Shown here: one piece after another, positions 1 to 6,470 of the stretch
Layout: the number at the start of each line of letters is the position of its first letter
Numbering within the stretch: position 1 is the first letter of the stretch
NCBI GenBank assembly: GCA_934292955.1
Contig: CAKQXZ010000094.1
Span: 1-7,534, forward strand
Length of the DNA stretch: 7,534 bases
Reading direction: 5' to 3'
Origin: an uncultured Clostridia bacterium
GTDB taxonomy: Bacteria; Bacillota_A; Clostridia; Christensenellales; Borkfalkiaceae
The notes under the pieces: model-generated
The model's database searches: none
What the model saw: only the letters and a program-made list of their open reading frames with translations
Told to the model about the DNA's origin: nothing
Made by a program: the position numbers and the translations under genes

Positions 1-2
1 CG

Positions 3-689
3 TTGAAGGTGAATTTCAGACGTGCTTACATTGATAACGACAGATACATTTCGGAATGGCATAAGTACGAAAATGCAAAGCCCGTTATTTATAAGATTAC
101 GACGGACGGAAATAAAACGACCGTATACGGGAAAGTCGTAAGAAACAGTTTTAAGCCGATAATGGAATATACCGTTGTTTATACAAAGGCAAAAGGCGGA
201 ATAAAAATCGATTTTTTATATAAAGTCGCCGATTTTGTGTCTCATTTGCCGAGAATAGGCTTTTGCTTCAAACTTGATCGCAGATATTGTAATTTTACCT
301 ATACGGGATATGGCAAATGCGAAAGTTATATTGATAAGCATATGGCGTCAACCTACGGAACGTATAGAAGCAATGCGAAAAAATCGTATGAGCATTATAT
401 TATGCCGCAGGAATGCGGAAGTCATTTTGCTTCAACCGCATTAGAAATTGAAAAATTGTTTGAGATTACAGCCGAAAATCCGTTTTCGTTTTCGGTTTTG
501 CCTTACTCGGTCGATGAACTGATCAACGCTCGGCATGATTTCGAACTTCCCGAATCGAGCGGTGTATATGTAAGTGTGGACGTGGAAATGAGCGGGATAG
601 GAACAAATTCTTGCGGTCCCGAACTTGCGGAAAAGTATCGCGCGCCTAAGCAAGGCAGTAATTCGTTTTATATTAAACTAAAGAAGTAA
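3..689 (+). CDS. lacZ: GH2 beta-galactosidase, C-terminal part (5' end outside window)
   Basis: This is the C-terminal portion of a LacZ-type glycoside hydrolase family 2 beta-galactosidase, which hydrolyses terminal beta-galactosides such as lactose. The 228 visible residues match the family's last (beta-sandwich, 'small chain') domain. The start resembles the NxWRAPTDND entry to that domain (here NFRRAYIDNDR). It then shows YTGYGKCESYIDKH, the PQECGSH segment, and near the end the hallmark MSGIGTNSCGPEL. The catalytic glutamates lie in the central TIM barrel, which is upstream of the window, so activity cannot be judged. The reading frame is open to the left edge, and the TTG at position 3 is only the first in-frame codon, not a believable start. 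A LacZ protein is usually about 1000 residues. It ends 11 bases before the PHP gene, consistent with co-transcription. Confidence 0.9.
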   Translation: MKVNFRRAYIDNDRYISEWHKYENAKPVIYKITTDGNKTTVYGKVVRNSFKPIMEYTVVYTKAKGGIKIDFLYKVADFVSHLPRIGFCFKLDRRYCNFTYTGYGKCESYIDKHMASTYGTYRSNAKKSYEHYIMPQECGSHFASTALEIEKLFEITAENPFSFSVLPYSVDELINARHDFELPESSGVYVSVDVEMSGIGTNSCGPELAEKYRAPKQGSNSFYIKLKK

Positions 690-700
690 AAAGTTGCGGC

Positions 701-1522
701 ATGATAAACGGTTACGAAAAATTCGAGTATAAAAAAGACGTTTTGCCCGATATTGAATATAATCTTCATTCCCATAATTATCTTTGCGGACATGCAAGAG
801 GAACCGTAAGCGATTACGTTGCAGAAGCGTGCAGAAATCATATGAAGTGTATAGGTATTTCCGATCATATCGGACAACCCGGACATTTCAATCCCTATGT
901 GAAATTTGAAGATTTCGATCAAAAATATCTTAGTCAGTTCGCAGTTGCCGAACGCGATTTCGGAGATAAAATAAAAATATGCGTCGGCGGTGAAATAGAG
1001 TATACGCCTGAAAATATCGGATATTATGAAAAACTGCTTACAAAACTTGATTACCTGATATTAGGGCAACATGTATTCAGACATAACGGCAAAACGCTTA
1101 ATTCATTTTTTGACGGCAAAACAGAAGACAAAGTCTTAAGTTATATCAAACAGGTTAAAGAAGGCGTGAGCACGGGATTGTTTGCGATTTTAGGACATCC
1201 CGACGTAATATTATCCGCCGGAATAGTGCCGACGGATAATATTAAAACGGCGTTTTCGGACCTTATAAAAACGGTGCGGAATAAGGGTGTTTTAGTCGAA
1301 CTGAATGCAAACGGCATAAGGAATAACGGGTTCTGGTATCCGTCGGATATGCTGATTGACGCATGCACCGAAACCGATGCGAAAGTCGTAATTTCGTCCG
1401 ATTGTCATAATCCCGAAGTTTTATGCGACGATTGTTTCAGGAAGTTATACGCATATGCCTTAAGTCGTGGACTTAATATTGCTACGACAGAAGAAGTTAT
1501 AAATGTAATTTACCGCAAATAA
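701..1522 (+). CDS. PHP-domain phosphoesterase, histidinol-phosphatase (HisK) type
   Basis: This 273-residue protein carries the full set of PHP metal-binding motifs. They are the HxH pair H23/H25 with H31, SDH at 54-56, E98 in GGEIEY, H124 in GQH, H166 in GHPD, and D234/H236 in SDCH. Length and motif spacing fit the monofunctional histidinol-phosphate phosphatase group, soluble metal-dependent phosphomonoesterases of histidine synthesis. Annotation inside that group is often over-precise, and no his gene is near, so another phosphorylated substrate is possible. The ATG at 701 is the natural start because it lies 11 bases after the beta-galactosidase stop and leaves about 20 residues before the HxH motif. 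There is no good Shine-Dalgarno sequence just upstream (AAGTTGCGGC), which suggests weak or coupled translation. The pairing with a GH2 enzyme hints at, but does not prove, a role with sugar phosphates. Confidence 0.85.
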   Translation: MINGYEKFEYKKDVLPDIEYNLHSHNYLCGHARGTVSDYVAEACRNHMKCIGISDHIGQPGHFNPYVKFEDFDQKYLSQFAVAERDFGDKIKICVGGEIEYTPENIGYYEKLLTKLDYLILGQHVFRHNGKTLNSFFDGKTEDKVLSYIKQVKEGVSTGLFAILGHPDVILSAGIVPTDNIKTAFSDLIKTVRNKGVLVELNANGIRNNGFWYPSDMLIDACTETDAKVVISSDCHNPEVLCDDCFRKLYAYALSRGLNIATTEEVINVIYRK

Positions 1523-1557
1523 CCTTAAAAAATGGGTTGTTCGCTTCCATTCGGGGG

Positions 1558-1586
1558 TTGACAATAGCGGGAAAAAATGTTATACT
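1558..1586 (+). promoter_or_regulatory. Sigma-A promoter of the heptose/glycosyltransferase operon
   Basis: A perfect -35 TTGACA (1558-1563) is followed by a 17-base spacer and the -10 TATACT (1581-1586). The spacer ends in TGT, which gives an extended -10 TG motif at 1578-1579. Transcription should begin near 1593. It lies in the 54-base gap after the PHP gene, so the downstream three genes have their own strong start. No convincing terminator separates it from the PHP gene, so some read-through from upstream is possible. Confidence 0.85.
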
Positions 1587-1631
1587 CGCTAAGTACACAA
1601 CATGTATTTTCCGCTTGGTCGCAAGTATTGC

Positions 1632-1637
1632 GGAGAG
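1632..1637 (+). promoter_or_regulatory. Ribosome binding site that decides the glycosyltransferase start
   Basis: GGAGAG lies 11 bases before the ATG at 1649. The earlier in-frame ATG at 1577 overlaps the -10 region of the promoter and would not be in its transcript. It also has no Shine-Dalgarno sequence, so 1649 is the preferred start. Confidence 0.75.
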
Positions 1638-1648
1638 TTGGTGGTTAT

Positions 1649-2836
1649 ATGACTGATAAAACTGACAAACTGAAAGTAATTGAAGCGATGGATGTATATC
1701 TCCCGGATGTGGACGGGGTTATAAATTGCATGCATAACTATTGTCTAAATCTGAAAGATAAAACCGATCTTACGGTACTTGTGCCGAAAAATCGAAAGGA
1801 TTATAAAGATAACCAACCTTATGAAATTACGCGATGCGGAAGTATTCACGTTCCCGTGCTTAACGATTATTACGGATTTCCCGCGCTCGATAAAAATTTC
1901 AAGAAAAAGGTTATGGAAAAGGATTATGATATAATTCACGTCCATTCACCTTTTAATATGAGTAAATTCGCACTTAAAGTGGCTAAGAAAAAGGGGATTC
2001 CCGCCGTAGCGACTTTTCACTCTAATATGTACCTTATTTTCAAGGATATAGTAAAGATTCCGTTTATTGCAAAACTAATGGTGCGCAGTCTCGGCAGAAC
2101 ATATAATCGTTTCGACGAAGTATTTGTGTGTTCTCCGTTGGTCGAAGAACAGGCGCGTTTTGCGGGATATAAAGGAAAAGTTACATATCTTCCGTTCGGA
2201 ACCGATTTTAAGCCGTGCGAAAACGTTGATGAAAACGCCGCGCTCGCAAACGAAGAGTTCAAAATCGGTAAAGACGAACTTGTATTTATATACGTCGGAC
2301 GTGTAATGCGCCTGAAACGCATAGATTTTATTTTGCGTGCGCTTGCATTGGTAAAAGAGCGTGGAGTTAAATTCCGTTTTTACGTTGTAGGTAAAGGCGC
2401 GGAACTAAAAAAACTTAAGAAATATGCTAAGAAGCTGAATTTTACCAATGATGAAGTTGTGTTTACGGGCTTTTTGCCGCGAGAACAATTTCCGCATCTT
2501 TTTTCGCGCGCGGATTTGTTGCTGTTTCCGTCTATCTACGACAATTTCGGTTTGGTAAAGGTAGAAGGCGCGACATATAAAACTCCCGGTATTTTTATTG
2601 AAAATTCTTGCGCGGGCTACGGCATAACCGATGGGGTAGACGGATATCTTTCGGAAAACAACGAGTGTGCTTTTGCCGAAAAGATAATAAGTGCTGTTTC
2701 CGACAGAGATAAATTAAAAGAAATAGGCGAAACGGCTTCAAAAAGTTGCTATATGAATTGGAGCGAATGCACCGATGTATTACTGAAGCGACTTAATGAA
2801 ATAGTAGATGAAAAGAAGGGTGGAAAAGGAGAGTAA
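1649..2836 (+). CDS. GT4-family (group 1) glycosyltransferase
   Basis: A 395-residue retaining GT-B glycosyltransferase of family GT4. It moves a sugar from a nucleotide-sugar donor to an unknown acceptor at the cytoplasmic face. The N-terminal acceptor domain opens with the VYLPDVDGVINCM loop and contains HVHSPF (97-102) and TFHSN. The C-terminal donor domain has YVGRVMRLKR (215-224, with R218 and K223 as likely phosphate contacts) and ends in the EX7E region. There the first acid is Asp: D298 and E306 in DNFGLVKVE. Overall it resembles diacylglycerol or phosphatidylinositol glycosyltransferase-like GT4 proteins, with no membrane segment. The start at 1649 is chosen over an in-frame ATG 24 codons upstream because of the promoter. 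The stop is 2 bases before hddA, whose Shine-Dalgarno AAGGAGAG (2826-2833) lies inside this gene's end, so the two are tightly coupled. Context suggests it uses the nucleotide-activated heptose made by its neighbours; this is inference. Confidence 0.88.
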   Translation: MTDKTDKLKVIEAMDVYLPDVDGVINCMHNYCLNLKDKTDLTVLVPKNRKDYKDNQPYEITRCGSIHVPVLNDYYGFPALDKNFKKKVMEKDYDIIHVHSPFNMSKFALKVAKKKGIPAVATFHSNMYLIFKDIVKIPFIAKLMVRSLGRTYNRFDEVFVCSPLVEEQARFAGYKGKVTYLPFGTDFKPCENVDENAALANEEFKIGKDELVFIYVGRVMRLKRIDFILRALALVKERGVKFRFYVVGKGAELKKLKKYAKKLNFTNDEVVFTGFLPREQFPHLFSRADLLLFPSIYDNFGLVKVEGATYKTPGIFIENSCAGYGITDGVDGYLSENNECAFAEKIISAVSDRDKLKEIGETASKSCYMNWSECTDVLLKRLNEIVDEKKGGKGE

Positions 2837-2838
2837 AA

Positions 2839-3894
2839 ATGATAGTAAGAAGCAAAGCGCCGTTAAGAATAGGGCTTGCGGGCGGCGGAACCGACATAGA
2901 AACATTCAGTAACGAATATGGCGGAGCGGTGCTTAACGCTACTATCGGCATGTACGCTTATTGTACCATTATGCCGAGAACGGACGGAAAAATAAAAATC
3001 AAGTCATACGATAACGGCAACGATCTTTTTACAGACGCCGTTCCCGAATTACCGCTTGACGGCGATAATCTTATTCTTCACCGCGGCGTTTATAACAGAA
3101 TAGTAAAAGATTTTAACGGCGGTAAGGCTCTTTCGTTTGAAATGAGTACTGCAAACGACGCCCCCATAGGCTCGGGATTGGGAACTTCTTCTACTATGGT
3201 GGTTGCGATATTAGAAGCGTTTAATCGTTGGCTTGGACTGAATTTAAGCCAATACCGTATGGCAGCGCTTGCGTACGATATAGAGAGAAATGATCTTGCG
3301 CTTGCGGGCGGTAAACAAGATCAGTATGCTGCGGTTTTCGGCGGTTTTAATTTTATTGAGTTCAAAAAAGATAAAACCACTGTTGTAAACGCGCTAAGAC
3401 TGGATAAAAGCAGAATAAACGAACTTGAATGCTCTCTCCTGTTGTATTACGGCGGGCATAGCAGAAGTTCGGCTAAAATGCAGCTGGAACTTACAAAAAA
3501 TATAATCGATAATCAGATAGCGGGAACGAAGTCAAAAGAAAGCAAAACCACAGAAGCAATGCTTCAATTAAAGCAATCCGCTTATGATATGAAAGATTAT
3601 ATTTTTACCGGTAATATGGAAGCGTTTGCCGAAAGCATTCGCAAAGGTTGGGAACAGAAAAAGCGTACTTCGGATATCGTTTCGAATAAAGAATTGGAAG
3701 AAACTATAAGTTTTGTTCTTTCTCATGGGGCCGAAGCGGTTAAAGTTTCGGGCGCAGGCGGCGGCGGTTTTTTGCTTGTATATGTTAATCCCGTAAACCG
3801 TCAGTACCTTATTAACGAAATGACGTCTCTTCAAGGCAAAACTTATCCGGTGAATTTTACGAAAAACGGTGCGGAAAGTTGGATAAACGACTAA
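2839..3894 (+). CDS. hddA: D-glycero-D-manno-heptose 7-phosphate kinase (GHMP family)
   Basis: A 351-residue GHMP kinase, the usual length for HddA. It phosphorylates heptose 7-phosphate at the anomeric carbon using ATP, giving heptose 1,7-bisphosphate in the cytoplasm. Motif 1 is APLRIGLAGGGTD (7-19). Motif 2, the ATP-binding glycine loop, is GSGLGTSST (111-119). The HddA-like segment with GGKQDQYAAVFGG spans about 157-169, and motif 3 is SGAGGGG (304-310). It begins 2 bases after the glycosyltransferase stop with a strong Shine-Dalgarno sequence, and the next gene starts 13 bases later. The neighbour with nucleotidyltransferase and GmhB-type phosphatase domains supports the heptose assignment over related GHMP kinases such as the fucokinase or LmbP types. 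The exact sugar and the anomer made are inferred from family. Confidence 0.85.
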   Translation: MIVRSKAPLRIGLAGGGTDIETFSNEYGGAVLNATIGMYAYCTIMPRTDGKIKIKSYDNGNDLFTDAVPELPLDGDNLILHRGVYNRIVKDFNGGKALSFEMSTANDAPIGSGLGTSSTMVVAILEAFNRWLGLNLSQYRMAALAYDIERNDLALAGGKQDQYAAVFGGFNFIEFKKDKTTVVNALRLDKSRINELECSLLLYYGGHSRSSAKMQLELTKNIIDNQIAGTKSKESKTTEAMLQLKQSAYDMKDYIFTGNMEAFAESIRKGWEQKKRTSDIVSNKELEETISFVLSHGAEAVKVSGAGGGGFLLVYVNPVNRQYLINEMTSLQGKTYPVNFTKNGAESWIND

Positions 3895-3907
3895 AGGTAA
3901 AGAAGAT

Positions 3908-5212
3908 ATGCATGCACTTTTAATGGCAGGCGGCAAAGGCACAAGGCTTACCGCCATAACGGGCGATATTATTCCCAAACCGATGGCTTCTATTGCGGGA
4001 AAACCCGTTATAGAACGCGCGGTTATCGCTTTAAGGGATAACGGAGTAACCGATATAACCGTTTCGGTCGGACACCTTGCCGACGTTATAAAAAACTATC
4101 TCGGAGACGGGAAGAAATTCGGCGTAAACATAGATTACATTACAGAAGAAACTCCGCTCGGTTCGGGCGGCGCGTTGTACTACCTTAAAGGGCGTGTGCA
4201 AAAGGATTTTGTAGTCTGTTCGGGAGATACTGTTTTCGATATCGATATAAAGAGAATGCTTGCTTTTCATAAAAAGAGAAAAGCGGCGGTAACTCTTTTT
4301 ACGCATCCGAACTCGCATCCTTATGACAGCGATTTAGTTGTTACAAACAGATTCGGCAGAGTTATCGGAATAGACCATAAAGGCGGTATTCGCGATTATT
4401 TTTATAAGAATAACGTTAACGCAGGTTTTTTTATAGTAAATCCTGCAGCGCTTGATTATTTTACAGAGCCTAAAAAAGTAAATATGGAACACGACTTTAT
4501 CGCGAGCCTTATAGAGCTCGGAGAAAGAGTGTATTCGTACAGAAGTTCGGAATATATCAAGGATGCGGGAACACCCGAAAGATTTATTAAAATCGAAAAG
4601 GAAATCGAATCGGGGCTTGTTGCCGAGCGTAATTTCAGAAACAAGCAGAAGGCGATCTTTCTTGACCGCGACGGCACCATTAATATTTACAAAGGGTTTA
4701 TAAAAAGTGCCGAAGATATAGAACTTTTGCCCGCAGTTACCGACGCGATAAGGAAAATTAACGAGAGCGGATATCTTGCCATAATAATTTCTAATCAGCC
4801 CGTGATTGCACGCGGGGAATGTTCGCGTGCGGAAGTCGAAAAAGAATTTGATAAAATTCAGACCTTGCTCGGGCAAAACGGCGTGTTTATTGACGGAATA
4901 TATTATTGTCCGCATCATCCGCATTCCGGGTTCAAAGGGGAAGTAAAGCGGCTGAAAAAAATATGTCATTGCCGAAAACCCGATATCGGAATGATAGAGA
5001 GTGCTGCTAAAGATTTTAATCTCGATATTTCAGCCTGCGCAATAATCGGCGATAGTGATTTAGATGTTAAAACGGGACTTAACGCTGGAATTCCCGCGGT
5101 AAAAGTTCTTACAGGCATACCTGAAAAAACAGGCGACAGTGAACCGATATTCAAAGCTGCGGATCTGTTGTCCGCGGTGGAGTACATTTTGAATAAGAAA
5201 GAATTGACATAA
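3908..5212 (+). CDS. hddC-gmhB: Bifunctional heptose-1-phosphate nucleotidyltransferase / heptose bisphosphate phosphatase (HddC-GmhB fusion)
   Basis: A 434-residue two-domain enzyme. Residues 1 to about 235 form an NTP-transferase domain. It has the signature LMAGGKGTRL with PKP at 23-25, the TPLGSGGAL loop (82-90), the metal-site aspartate in SGD (105-107) and DAGTP (219-223). It resembles HddC, which makes GDP-heptose, but the base used cannot be read from sequence. Residues from about 248 form a HAD-IIIA phosphatase of GmhB type. Its nucleophile motif is DRDGT (D253, D255), followed by SNQ (295-297), a zinc site CPHHPH with C334/H336 plus CHC with C353/C355, RKP (356-358) and GDSDLD (381-386). 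It would remove the 7-phosphate from the HddA product, after which the N-terminal domain adds the nucleotide. All catalytic motifs look intact in one uninterrupted frame, so the fusion appears real. The start ATG has a modest Shine-Dalgarno sequence, AAAGG at 3893-3897, overlapping the hddA stop. Confidence 0.87.
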   Translation: MHALLMAGGKGTRLTAITGDIIPKPMASIAGKPVIERAVIALRDNGVTDITVSVGHLADVIKNYLGDGKKFGVNIDYITEETPLGSGGALYYLKGRVQKDFVVCSGDTVFDIDIKRMLAFHKKRKAAVTLFTHPNSHPYDSDLVVTNRFGRVIGIDHKGGIRDYFYKNNVNAGFFIVNPAALDYFTEPKKVNMEHDFIASLIELGERVYSYRSSEYIKDAGTPERFIKIEKEIESGLVAERNFRNKQKAIFLDRDGTINIYKGFIKSAEDIELLPAVTDAIRKINESGYLAIIISNQPVIARGECSRAEVEKEFDKIQTLLGQNGVFIDGIYYCPHHPHSGFKGEVKRLKKICHCRKPDIGMIESAAKDFNLDISACAIIGDSDLDVKTGLNAGIPAVKVLTGIPEKTGDSEPIFKAADLLSAVEYILNKKELT

Positions 5213-5249
5213 TTTTTGTTGTCGGTTCTTTTTTATTGGCTAAACAACC

Positions 5250-5288
5250 AAAAGGCGCCGTTTTCGTTTCCGAAATCGGCGCCTTTTT
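5250..5288. terminator. Bidirectional intrinsic terminator between the heptose operon and tRNA-Arg
   Basis: The left arm AAAAGGCGCCG (5250-5260) pairs with CGGCGCCTTTT (5277-5287). An inner five-pair stem (5262-5266 with 5271-5275) continues after one T-T mismatch and closes on a four-base TTTC loop. On the plus strand the GC-rich stem is followed by TTTTT (5284-5288), ending the heptose operon. On the minus strand it is followed by TTTT, ending the tRNA transcript. The plus-strand T tract overlaps the last base of the tRNA CCA end, so the element is shared by converging genes. Confidence 0.9.
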
Positions 5289-5362
5289 GGTACTCCCTGC
5301 GGGAATCGAACCCACAATTGTCCCTTAGGAGGGGACTGTTATATCCATTTAACTAAGGAAGC
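5288..5362 (-). tRNA. tRNA-Arg, anticodon CCU (decodes AGG), CCA encoded
   Basis: The minus strand folds into a full cloverleaf of 72 bases plus an encoded CCA. The acceptor arm is GCTTCCT with AGGGAGT, including wobble pairs at 1-72 (G-U) and 4-69. The D stem is GTTA/TAAC with an eight-base loop. The anticodon stem is a perfect GTCCC/GGGAC, with loop CTCCTAA giving anticodon CCU. There is a four-base variable loop. The T stem is GTGGG/CCCGC around the loop TTCGATT, and the discriminator base is A. The terminator hairpin begins immediately after the CCA. Confidence 0.95.
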
Positions 5363-5467
5363 ATATTAAGTTTTTGTCTAAGAGAAAAGTTTTTATTGCG
5401 GCGCTTATTTACAGACGTGCAATTTCAGGATCTCATATGCAAAAATTCTTTTTCATCCAGCTCAAAT

Positions 5468-5496
5468 ATTTTATCGTAAACGTTGTACAATGTCAA
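5468..5496 (-). promoter_or_regulatory. Sigma-A promoter reading leftward to tRNA-Arg
   Basis: On the minus strand a perfect -35 TTGACA (5491-5496) is followed by a 17-base spacer and the -10 TAAAAT (5468-5473). The predicted start near 5461 would give the tRNA a 5' leader of about 100 bases, removed by RNase P. No other gene lies between it and the tRNA. Confidence 0.75.
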
Positions 5497-5601
5497 ACGG
5501 ATTGGCTGCAAACTTGTTGATTTAATAAAAATGAATTTCTTTATTTTTTCTTTGAATATTATATTTTTAACATGCTCGGCATATCATATACAAAAAGAAA
5601 C

Positions 5602-5631
5602 TCGACAATATTCGACCGTAATTCTTAAAAT
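5602..5631 (+). promoter_or_regulatory. Candidate sigma-A promoter for the deacetylase-SSB pair
   Basis: TCGACA (5602-5607), an 18-base spacer and TAAAAT (5626-5631) each match the consensus at five of six positions. The start near 5638 would leave a short leader containing the Shine-Dalgarno AAGGA (5666-5670). A second -10-like TATAAT at 5660-5665 lies too close to the start codon, because its transcript would lack the Shine-Dalgarno sequence. Confidence 0.45.
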
Positions 5632-5675
5632 AAGGCTAAATCTACAAAAAATCGTATTGTATAATAAGGATATAA

Positions 5676-6470
5676 ATGTTGACAGCGAAAAATCAGATCA
5701 ACCAAATCGGGTGCAAACGTATTAAACATATAACTAAGATCGCATTCTGTATAGTATGTGCGGGGATTGTTTTGTTATCTTGTCTGTATTCGGATACAGT
5801 TGAAAGCGTTGTTTGCGGGTATGCTGTCAGAAAACTACCTGTATATTCCGTAGAACGTGACGATAAGAAGATTGCAATTTCATTTGATTGCGCATGGGGT
5901 AACGAATATACTGCAAAAATTCTTGAAGAACTTAAGCAGTACAATGTAAAATGTACTTTTTTTACTGTTTCTTTCTGGGCTGAGAAATATCCGGAAGACC
6001 TTAAAAAAATTGTTGCGGAAGGACATGAAGTGGGAACGCATAGTAAAACTCATCCGCAAATGAGTAAACTTTCGGCAGAGAAAATCGACTATGAACTCGA
6101 TTATTCTTGTTCGGTTATAGAAAAAATAACAGGTAGGAAAGTTGAACTCTTTCGTCCGCCGTTCGGCGATTATGATAATCTTCTTATAGAACGTGCAGAA
6201 GCAAAAGGGTTATATACGATACAATGGGACGTGGATAGTCTTGATTGGAAGAATCTTTCGGCAAAAGAAATATCGTTCCGCGTTATTACAAAAGTTAAAA
6301 GCGGGTCTATAATTCTTTGCCATAACAACGGATTACATACTGCGGAAAGTCTACCTTTGATTTTTGCCGATTTGCAGGCGAAAGGGTATACTTTTGTGCC
6401 TATAGGCGAACTCATTTATAAATCGGATTACAAAATCGCGGCGGACGGAAGACAGATAAAAATCGCATAA
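5676..6470 (+). CDS. pdaB: Membrane-anchored polysaccharide deacetylase, PdaB-like sporulation type
   Basis: A 264-residue carbohydrate esterase family 4 (NodB-domain) protein that would remove N-acetyl groups from a cell-wall polysaccharide outside the membrane. A basic N-terminus is followed by one hydrophobic segment at about 20-38, acting as signal anchor or signal peptide. The catalytic domain starts at about 65. Motif 1 is SFDCAWG, with the catalytic base D71; the usual second metal-binding Asp is replaced (C72), as in the FDxxWG form of PdaB and related spore-cortex enzymes. Motif 2 is HSKTH (metal ligands H122 and H126), motif 3 is RPPFG (160-164), motif 4 includes WDVDSLDW (184-191), and motif 5 is LCH (214-216). 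Length fits PdaB (about 250 residues). The ATG at 5676 follows AAGGA by 5 bases. The SSB-like gene starts 36 bases downstream, probably on the same transcript. The spore role is family-based inference; no other sporulation gene is visible here. Confidence 0.82.
   Translation: MLTAKNQINQIGCKRIKHITKIAFCIVCAGIVLLSCLYSDTVESVVCGYAVRKLPVYSVERDDKKIAISFDCAWGNEYTAKILEELKQYNVKCTFFTVSFWAEKYPEDLKKIVAEGHEVGTHSKTHPQMSKLSAEKIDYELDYSCSVIEKITGRKVELFRPPFGDYDNLLIERAEAKGLYTIQWDVDSLDWKNLSAKEISFRVITKVKSGSIILCHNNGLHTAESLPLIFADLQAKGYTFVPIGELIYKSDYKIAADGRQIKIA

Larger units (their letters stand above)
5363..5675. other. Divergent intergenic region between tRNA-Arg and the deacetylase gene
   Basis: This 313-base AT-rich stretch holds no gene I can support. 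It contains the minus-strand tRNA promoter (5468-5496) and two candidate plus-strand promoters for the deacetylase (5559-5587 and 5602-5631). An open frame with a TTG start at 5483 has neither a Shine-Dalgarno sequence nor recognisable sequence and runs into the deacetylase start, so I treat it as non-coding. Confidence 0.7.

Noticed and set aside
4334..4969. 211-codon open frame on the minus strand inside the HddC-GmhB gene.
   Set aside because: The plus-strand frame has every catalytic motif of two enzyme families. The antisense protein is rich in aromatic and basic residues without motifs, as expected for a shadow frame.
5204..5232. TTGACA at the end of the HddC-GmhB gene as a -35 box.
   Set aside because: No -10-like hexamer lies 16-18 bases downstream, and the sequence runs straight into a terminator.
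5400..5461. Tiny minus-strand peptide (starting MKKNF) in the tRNA leader as a leader peptide.
   Set aside because: It is seven codons long with no clear Shine-Dalgarno sequence, and tRNA genes do not use peptide attenuators.
5660..5665. TATAAT as the deacetylase promoter -10 box.
   Set aside because: Transcription would start near 5672, leaving out the Shine-Dalgarno at 5666-5670, and no -35 match lies 16-18 bases upstream. It could only matter for a leaderless message.
5678..5706. TTGACA overlapping the deacetylase start codon as a promoter.
   Set aside because: No -10 element lies at the right distance, and it is inside the coding sequence.
5483..5725. 80-codon open frame on the plus strand with a TTG start.
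   Set aside because: It has no Shine-Dalgarno sequence and no recognisable domain, its low-complexity AT-rich composition resembles intergenic DNA, and it overlaps promoters and the start of the deacetylase gene in another frame.
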